Shown: positions 59,377 to 64,000 of the stretch, piece after piece
Numbering within the stretch: the first letter of the stretch is position 1
Layout of the letters: every line of letters starts with the position of its first letter
NCBI RefSeq assembly: GCF_003721515.1
Contig: NZ_RJJD01000021.1
Coordinates: 124,001 to 188,000 of the forward strand
Length of the DNA stretch: 64,000 nt
Origin: Rufibacter latericius
Lineage (GTDB): Bacteria; Bacteroidota; Bacteroidia; Cytophagales; Hymenobacteraceae
Direction of reading: 5' to 3'
The notes under the pieces: model-generated
Told to the model about the DNA's origin: nothing
The model's database searches: none
The model's input: only the letters and a program-made list of their open reading frames with translations
Program-made: the position numbers and the translations under genes

Positions 59377-60372
59377 ATGTCGCTTAAGAAGATAATTCCT
59401 GCCCTGCTTTTAGTGGGAAGCAGTTATGTAGCCTCGGGCCAGGCGGTCAAAGAACTTGGCGCCCTTCGGGTGGAAGGAACGCAATTGGTAGGCAAATCTG
59501 GTCAGCCGGCCATGCTGAGGGGCATGAGCTTCGGGTGGCATAATTTCTGGCCCCGGTTCTACACCCCTGAGACGGTGAGCTGGCTGAAAAAAGATTGGAA
59601 AATCAACGTGATCCGGGCGGCTATGGGCATAGAACCGAATAACGGCTTCAAGCAAAAACCCGAGTGGTCAAAAGAGAAGATCAAGGCCGTGGTAGACGGT
59701 GCCATCAAGGAAAACATCTACGTGATTATTGACTGGCACAGCCACAACATTAACCTACCTGAAGCCAAAGCGTTCTTCACCGAAATGGCCCAGACCTACG
59801 GCAAGAACCCGCACGTGATCTATGAGATCTTCAACGAGCCCGATCAGGAATCATGGGCCGAAGTGAAGGCCTATTCCGAGGAACTCATCAAAACCATCCG
59901 GGCCATTGACCCTGATAACCTTATCCTGGTGGGGACGCCCCATTGGGACCAGGACGTTCACCTGGCCGCCGATGATCCTATCAAAGGGGTAACCAACGTG
60001 ATGTACACGCTCCATTTCTACGCTGCCACCCACAAGCAGGAACTTCGCAACCGAGGAGATTATGCCTTGAGCAAAGGCCTTCCGCTTTTCATTTCAGAAT
60101 CGGCGGGCATGGAAGCCACCGGCGACGGTCCTTTGAACGAAGAAGAATGGCAGAAATGGATTGATTGGGCCGAGAAAAACAAAGTAAGCTGGGTAACCTG
60201 GTCGGTATCAGATAAAAACGAGACCTGTTCGGTGCTTCTTCCTTCGGCATCGGCCACCGGGCAGTGGAAAGACGCTGACCTGAAACCTTCGGGACTGAAA
60301 ACCCGGGAACTCCTCAGGAAGTTCGCTGCTCAGCCCGTGAAGAATAGCCCGGCGAAAGCAAAGGCAAAATAG
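59377..60372 (+). CDS. GH5 family cellulase-type hydrolase
   Basis: A 331-residue glycoside hydrolase family 5 protein (probably subfamily 2). A signal peptide (SLKKIIPALLLVGSSYVASG) is followed by the TIM barrel: LRGMSFGWHNFWPRFY, KINVIRAAMGI, VIIDWHSHNI, the acid/base Glu154 in IYEIFNEPDQESW, LHFYAATH, and nucleophile Glu241 in LFISESAGM. The C-terminus is a basic Pro/Ala/Lys tail. Hydrolysis of beta-1,4-glucan or a related beta-glycan is expected. ATG 59377 is chosen because the signal peptide begins there. Terminator follows. Confidence 0.92.
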   Translation: MSLKKIIPALLLVGSSYVASGQAVKELGALRVEGTQLVGKSGQPAMLRGMSFGWHNFWPRFYTPETVSWLKKDWKINVIRAAMGIEPNNGFKQKPEWSKEKIKAVVDGAIKENIYVIIDWHSHNINLPEAKAFFTEMAQTYGKNPHVIYEIFNEPDQESWAEVKAYSEELIKTIRAIDPDNLILVGTPHWDQDVHLAADDPIKGVTNVMYTLHFYAATHKQELRNRGDYALSKGLPLFISESAGMEATGDGPLNEEEWQKWIDWAEKNKVSWVTWSVSDKNETCSVLLPSASATGQWKDADLKPSGLKTRELLRKFAAQPVKNSPAKAKAK

Positions 60373-60389
60373 AACCAACATCAGAGCCG

Positions 60390-60424
60390 CTTTTGGCTCA
60401 ATTTTCTAAAACCAGACTTAAAAC
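60390..60424. repeat. Interspersed palindrome, copy 23
   Basis: Core AATTTTCTAAAACCAGAC with CTTTTGGC and TTAAAAC arms, immediately before the GH5 terminator. Confidence 0.5.
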
Positions 60425-60465
60425 GCCCGGTACTTTCTATTCAACAAAGAAAGCACCGGGCGTTT
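60424..60465 (+). terminator. Intrinsic terminator after GH5
   Basis: Stem CGCCCGGT plus CTTTC against GAAAG plus ACCGGGCG, loop about 9 nt, followed by TTTT. Confidence 0.8.
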
Positions 60466-60575
60466 TGGGCTTATTTCCTGGGGAACAAACCAAAAGTGTC
60501 GTAGCCTTCCCCTACCCATGGCAAGAACCGGATTTTACGTGTACCTTGCGTCCTTAAATTTAGCCACGTACCCGC

Positions 60576-61112
60576 ATGATCCTCACCGACCGTCAGATCC
60601 TGGAAGAGATAGAAAAAGGCACCATTCTGATTCAACCCTATGACCGCTCCTGCCTGGGCACCAATTCCTATGATGTGCACCTGGGCAAGTATCTGGCTTT
60701 CTACAAAGACGAGGTGCTGGATGCCCGCAAACACAACCAGATTGAGGTATTCGAGATTCCGGAGGAAGGCTACATCCTGGAACCCGGCCGCCTGTACCTG
60801 GGCGTGACCGAAGAATACACCGAGACCCATGCCCACGTTCCTTTCCTGGAAGGGAAATCCAGTGTTGGCCGTTTAGGTATTGACATTCATGCCACTGCCG
60901 GGAAAGGCGATGTAGGGTTCTGCAACCACTGGACCCTGGAGATTTCGGTGAGCCAGAAAGTACGCGTTTACCACAACATGCCCATCGGGCAGCTGATCTA
61001 TTTTGTAGTGAACGGCGGCATTGAGAACTACTACAACCAGAAAAGCAACGCCAAGTACAACCAGCGCTCGGTGTACCCCGTGGAGTCTATGATGTGGAAG
61101 AACAAATTTTAG
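60576..61112 (+). CDS. dcd: dCTP deaminase
   Basis: A 178-residue enzyme deaminating dCTP to dUTP in thymidylate synthesis. It starts with ILTDRQILEEIEKGTILIQPYD and has CLGTNSYDVHLG, LGVTEEYTETHAHVPFLEGKSSVGRLGID (read in pieces) with the catalytic Arg-rich loop, and FCNHWTLEISVSQ and MPIGQLIYF. Length and the aromatic C-terminus match the trimeric family. It is preceded by a terminator of the GH5 gene and looks monocistronic. Confidence 0.94.
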   Translation: MILTDRQILEEIEKGTILIQPYDRSCLGTNSYDVHLGKYLAFYKDEVLDARKHNQIEVFEIPEEGYILEPGRLYLGVTEEYTETHAHVPFLEGKSSVGRLGIDIHATAGKGDVGFCNHWTLEISVSQKVRVYHNMPIGQLIYFVVNGGIENYYNQKSNAKYNQRSVYPVESMMWKNKF

Positions 61113-61336
61113 ATTTTTCTGGGTCTCCTGCTTTCTTGGCGCCTTTTTGCATAAATTTTACATAGGTCTTGCAATACGGCAAGAAGTTTATTTTCAGGCA
61201 TTTATATATGGCTTTTAAGGAAACAAACTGCTCTCTTGTACGTTCTTTTTTACAAGAGTCCAACTTTTTTGCCATAGGGAATGTTCAAAAATAGATGGCA
61301 CAGGAATTGTGTAGTAACTCTCTAAACTGAACGACC

Positions 61337-61816
61337 ATGAAAAGACTAGTGTATACCTTAGCCCTTGTTCTTTCCGTTTCTTTCGCAAGCTTTGCGCAAA
61401 ATGGAGGAACCGCGGAACAACGAGCCAAGAACCTATCCGATAAAATGATCCGGGAACTGCAACTGAACAATTATCAGTCGCGGAAACTGAGGGAGATGAA
61501 CCTGGCCAATGCCCAGAAAATGGTGGATTTTGAAACCAAATACGCCAATAACCCTGCTGAGCTGGAAAGATGTATCAATGGCGTCTGTAAAGAGCGTGAC
61601 GTAGCTCTGGAGCGTCTTTTGAGCACTGCCCAATATTCCAGGTATTATGGGGCCCGTAAATCCTTTAACAGCTATGACCGCGCCTATGCCCTGCAATTGC
61701 AGAAAGAAAACGGCAAGGCAGCCAAGTCACTGATCGCACAGGACAAAGCCAGCGCCAAACGGACCTTCCCACAGCCTGAGACCGCGGTCATCAAGGAAGC
61801 CGCCCCAGGAAACTAA
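61337..61816 (+). CDS. Small secreted helical protein (Spy-like organisation)
   Basis: A 159-residue protein with a signal peptide (KRLVYTLALVLSVSFASFAQ). The mature part is helical and highly charged: AKNLSDKMIRELQLNNYQSRKL, then YANNPAELERCINGVCKERDVALERLL and YGARKSFNSYDRAYALQLQ. The order of amphipathic helices with a mid LxxNQ-like motif recalls periplasmic Spy/CpxP-type chaperones, but sequence identity is not evident. Two cysteines (RCINGVC) could pair. A bidirectional terminator follows. Function unknown. Confidence 0.65.
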   Translation: MKRLVYTLALVLSVSFASFAQNGGTAEQRAKNLSDKMIRELQLNNYQSRKLREMNLANAQKMVDFETKYANNPAELERCINGVCKERDVALERLLSTAQYSRYYGARKSFNSYDRAYALQLQKENGKAAKSLIAQDKASAKRTFPQPETAVIKEAAPGN

Positions 61817-61829
61817 GATATCTTTTATA

Positions 61830-61870
61830 CAATAAAAAAAGCCGCTCTCACCAGCGGCTTTTTTTATTGT
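61830..61870. terminator. Bidirectional terminator between convergent genes
   Basis: Stem AAAAAAAGCCGCT / AGCGGCTTTTTTT with a 6-nt loop CTCACC, flanked by A and T runs on both sides so it can serve the gene ending at 61816 and the gldC transcript from the other strand. Confidence 0.9.
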
Positions 61871-61882
61871 ATCTCTTGTAGA

Positions 61883-62236
61883 TTACTGCGGATTCTGGGC
61901 AGCGTTGCGCTTTTGTTGCTCCTCTACGTGCTGCATCAACTCCTGGCAAAGGCTGCGCATTTTCTCAGCCATCAGCTTGTCATTGGTGGCGGTTTCAATG
62001 CTTTGGGCCATGGCCCCGATGGTGTCAATGTAGAAGTATTTCATCTCATCAACGGGCATATCTTTGGTCCAGAGGTCGATCTTCATGGTACCGGAGTCAT
62101 TGCGGTCCCAAAGCGAGATGTTGATGGCTTTGGCGAAATGGATGTCGGTTCCGGCATCGGTAGCGGTCCAACTGATGGCTTCCGGGACGCGCTGATCATC
62201 TAGGGCAATGCTGAAGTGTATCTCTGATTTTTTCAT
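61883..62236 (-). CDS. gldC: Gliding motility protein GldC
   Basis: A 117-residue cytoplasmic protein recognised as GldC by KKSEIHFSIALDDQRVPEAISW, the FAKAINISLWDRND strand, TMKIDLWTKDMPVDEMKYFY and a C-terminal helical part (MRSLCQELMQHVEEQQ). In gliding bacteria GldC is required for motility, probably indirectly, and is often present in non-motile type IX-secreting species too. ATG 62236 fits the family start; an in-frame ATG at 62245 is an alternative. It is convergent with the small secreted protein and has its own promoter-like box. Confidence 0.87.
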   Translation of the reverse strand: MKKSEIHFSIALDDQRVPEAISWTATDAGTDIHFAKAINISLWDRNDSGTMKIDLWTKDMPVDEMKYFYIDTIGAMAQSIETATNDKLMAEKMRSLCQELMQHVEEQQKRNAAQNPQ

Positions 62237-62280
62237 TTGTTTCATGGGCTTTCACGCCACCGGCGTTTCTGTACAAAGCA

Positions 62281-62288
62281 CAAAGGTA
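62281..62288 (-). promoter_or_regulatory. Candidate gldC -7 box
   Basis: Reads TACCTTTG on the minus strand (TAnnTTTG), about 44 nt before the ATG at 62236. No clear -33 partner. Confidence 0.4.
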
Positions 62289-62342
62289 AAATGTTTTTCG
62301 CAGTTCTGCGGATAGATGAACCGCTTTTCTACCACGCCCCTA

Positions 62343-62377
62343 GTTTGGGCCTCTTTTAAGCAAAACAGCCCCTAAAT
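62343..62377. repeat. Interspersed palindrome, copy 24
   Basis: Core TCTTTTAAGCAAAACAGCC with CCCTAAAT arm, upstream of gldC and beside the MITE-like element. Confidence 0.55.
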
Positions 62378-62450
62378 AGGAGCATGGTTTCTAATCAGGA
62401 CGTTCTATTCAATTATTGTAATTGTAATTACCTATCCACTAGGCTTTGTA

Positions 62451-62685
62451 CGCATTTCGTCCCCTTTAAAAAGGGGTAGGGTGATGACAAAGGCGCTTGA
62501 AGAACCTATAAGCTTCCACCATGGGCAAGGGCAACCACAAGGGAATGCCCCTACCTATTCTTTTGGCAACTATTATGACGCGGTAGTAACTTTCGCGCCA
62601 TAGAAAAGGAAATTTATTCTCGGGAATGCGTGATATCTGCAGGTGTAATCATCCCCCTACCCCTTTCAAAAGGGGACGAAATGCG
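62451..62685. mobile_element. MITE-like non-coding element with terminal inverted repeats
   Basis: A 37-bp segment at 62451-62487 starting CGCATTTCGTCCCCTTT reappears as a near-exact reverse complement at 62649-62685 (two mismatches and small shifts around CCCCTTT-AAAAGGGG). The 161 bp between them have no coding potential. Each terminus itself contains a small CCCCTTT/AAAGGGG palindrome. The layout fits a non-autonomous transposon-like repeat; no transposase is present. A target duplication is not evident. Confidence 0.7.
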
Positions 62686-62734
62686 TTGAGATGAATTCAC
62701 GGTAGTTAGCTTTCAGAGTCTTCTCCCTTTCCGA

Positions 62735-62769
62735 ATTTTAGAGCCATTTTTCCAAAACCGGCTTAAAAA
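62735..62769. repeat. Interspersed palindrome, copy 25
   Basis: Core ATTTTTCCAAAACCGGC with ATTTTAGA and CTTAAAAA arms, adjacent to the dnaN terminator. Confidence 0.5.
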
Positions 62770-62773
62770 AGGA

Positions 62774-62807
62774 AAATCCTGCCCAGGTTTTATGCTGGGC
62801 AGGATTT
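62774..62807 (-). terminator. dnaN terminator
   Basis: Perfect stem AAATCCTGCCCAG / CTGGGCAGGATTT with an 8-nt loop, followed on the minus strand by TCCTTTTTT. It is 26 bp after the dnaN stop. Confidence 0.85.
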
Positions 62808-62833
62808 CTGTATTCTTTAGATATTCTAAACGC

Positions 62834-63958
62834 TTATACGTAGTTGTTGAGCATTACTGGCATTACCAGCATCAGGATGCTTTCTTCATCATCGTTGGTG
62901 GAAGGCATCAATAAGCCAGCGCGGTTTGGCGTGGAAAGCTCCAGGGTGATCTCGTCTGAGTCAATGTTGCTCAGCATCTCCGTCAGGAACTTGGCATTGA
63001 ACCCGATTTCCATGTCCTCGCCATCGTACTGGCAGGTAAGGCGCTCGTTGGCCTCGTTGGAGAAATCAAGATCCTCGGCGGAAATCTGAAGCTCGCTGCC
63101 GGTGATACGCAGACGCACCTGGTGCGTAGTTTTGTTAGAGTAGATCGAGATACGTTTCACTGAGCTCAGGAAATCGTAGCGGTCTATCACCAGTTTGTTC
63201 GGGTTCTGGGCTGGAATAACGTTCTCATAATCTGGATAGCGCTCATCAATGAGGCGGCAGATCATTCTGATGTTATCGAAGCTGAAGAAGGCGTTAGAGG
63301 TATTGAACTCCACGCGAACTGCCGTTGCCTCGTTGGGTAACGTAGACTTTAGCAGGTTAAAGGCTTTTTTAGGGATGATGATGGAAGCGGCATTGTCGCT
63401 GGTCACATCCTGACGGCGGTAACGCAGCAAACGGTGTCCGTCTGTGGCCACAAACGTGATATTGCCGCTGTTCAGCTGCACATAAATACCTGTCATGGCC
63501 GGACGAAGCTCATCGTTGCTTACCGCAAAGATGGTTTTGTTGATGGCGCGGCCCAACACGTTAGAAGGAATCTCAATGGCATTGCCCCCACGTACCACGG
63601 GTACTTTAGGAAAATCGGTGGCGTTCTCACCGGAGAGTTTGTAACGTCCGTTGGAAGAGCTGATCTCAATGGTGTAGGTTTCCTCATCAATGGTGAAGGT
63701 AACCGGCTGATCAGGCAGGTTTTTCAGGGTATCTATCAGAATACGGGCCGGAGCGGCGATGCGGCCGTTCTCGCGGGCCTCCACGTGTATCTCCGTGATC
63801 ATGGAGGTTTCCAGATCACTTGCCGTGATGGTCAGAACCCCATCGTTGATCTCAAACAAGAAGTTCTCCAAAATCGGCACCACCGGGTTGTTGGCCACTA
63901 CCCCGTTGATGCTAGTAAGCTGCTTGAGCAGCGCCGTAGAAGATACAATGAATTTCAT
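62834..63958 (-). CDS. dnaN: DNA polymerase III beta subunit (sliding clamp)
   Basis: A 374-residue ring-forming clamp that tethers the replicative polymerase to DNA. The start KFIVSSTALLKQLTSINGVV, PILENFLFEINDGVLTITASDLETSM, AGTARILIDTLKNLPDQP-like strand, LRPAMTGIYVQLNSGNITFVATDGHRLLRYRR and the C-terminal SILMLVMPVMLN motif, which ends in the peptide-binding cleft of the clamp, are all present. ATG 63958 is chosen over an in-frame start 39 bp upstream since the family start is at KFIVSS. A minus-strand ACTTTG at the right window edge could be the end of its -7 box, but the rest is cut off. No dnaA or replication origin is visible here. Confidence 0.96.
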   Translation of the reverse strand: MKFIVSSTALLKQLTSINGVVANNPVVPILENFLFEINDGVLTITASDLETSMITEIHVEARENGRIAAPARILIDTLKNLPDQPVTFTIDEETYTIEISSSNGRYKLSGENATDFPKVPVVRGGNAIEIPSNVLGRAINKTIFAVSNDELRPAMTGIYVQLNSGNITFVATDGHRLLRYRRQDVTSDNAASIIIPKKAFNLLKSTLPNEATAVRVEFNTSNAFFSFDNIRMICRLIDERYPDYENVIPAQNPNKLVIDRYDFLSSVKRISIYSNKTTHQVRLRITGSELQISAEDLDFSNEANERLTCQYDGEDMEIGFNAKFLTEMLSNIDSDEITLELSTPNRAGLLMPSTNDDEESILMLVMPVMLNNYV

Positions 63959-64000
63959 CCGATATAGTAGGTTTGGATAAGGTCGTATATCGGGCAAAGT

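Larger units (their letters stand above)
62237..62833. other. Long intergenic region with a MITE-like element
   Basis: 597 bp without a gene between gldC and dnaN. It holds the gldC promoter box (62281-62288), two palindromic repeats (62343-62377 and 62735-62769), a 235-bp MITE-like element (62451-62685) and the dnaN terminator (62774-62807). Confidence 0.6.

Overview
The window reads as chromosomal DNA of a Bacteroidota bacterium, most likely order Cytophagales and perhaps a Hymenobacteraceae relative such as Rufibacter (an inference from gene content, not a measured placement). The signs are: the gliding/type IX secretion protein GldC; two proteins with type B gliding-associated C-terminal sorting domains; promoters with a TAnnTTTG-type -7 box and few Shine-Dalgarno sequences; and single-domain response regulators beside hybrid histidine kinases. 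No rRNA, tRNA, transposase, prophage or CRISPR array was seen. One RNA gene, the SRP RNA, is clear.

Layout. 1-10660: a tightly packed, one-strand surface polysaccharide operon (flippase end, five GT4-type and GT2 glycosyltransferases plus a further GT4, UDP-GlcNAc 2-epimerase, and two O-antigen polymerase/ligase-fold proteins). 10936-15463: hisS, hutH and a type IX-secreted PKD-like protein, overlapping or nearly so. 15667-17227: a YbaB nucleoid protein, a GT2 and a PspC mini-protein. 17349-20787: an OmpA/TPR lipoprotein, pdhB and a small lipoprotein. 20891-27501: a methyltransferase, then a five-gene phosphorelay cluster (two histidine kinases, two lone receiver proteins, one hybrid kinase) with no DNA-binding output. 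27569-32601: DinB-like protein, guanine deaminase, an OBAP-family lipoprotein, a GH8 exo-oligoxylanase-like lipoprotein and ffh. 32823-42908: a second, looser polysaccharide region (glycosyltransferases, deacetylase, flippase, methyltransferase, and a WlbA/WbpE-like dehydrogenase-aminotransferase pair), interrupted by an A+T-rich LamG T9SS cargo gene. 43132-54474: lipoproteins, FtsE, an aldolase/transaldolase, the SRP RNA, guaA, a PBP1-fold protein, hemL and a purine permease. 54700-60372: an SDR lacking the usual catalytic tyrosine, a thioesterase, and a carbohydrate set (esterase, sialate/xylan O-acetylesterase, GH5). 60576-63958: dcd, a small secreted protein, gldC and dnaN.

The strongest unexplained structure is a family of about 25 short (about 35 bp) interspersed palindromes. 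Their half-site is GTTTTAGGSCTGTTTTC, followed after 0-3 nt by its reverse complement. They sit in intergenic gaps from 10.7 kb to 62.8 kb and are essentially absent from coding sequence. One copy is a loop-free perfect 34-bp palindrome, one is nested inside an intrinsic terminator, and two touch a start codon or ribosome-binding region. A separate 235-bp non-coding element with 37-bp terminal inverted repeats (62451-62685) looks like a MITE. Coupled hisS-hutH translation, a probable leaderless guaA mRNA, and several low-complexity inverted repeats are also worth checking.
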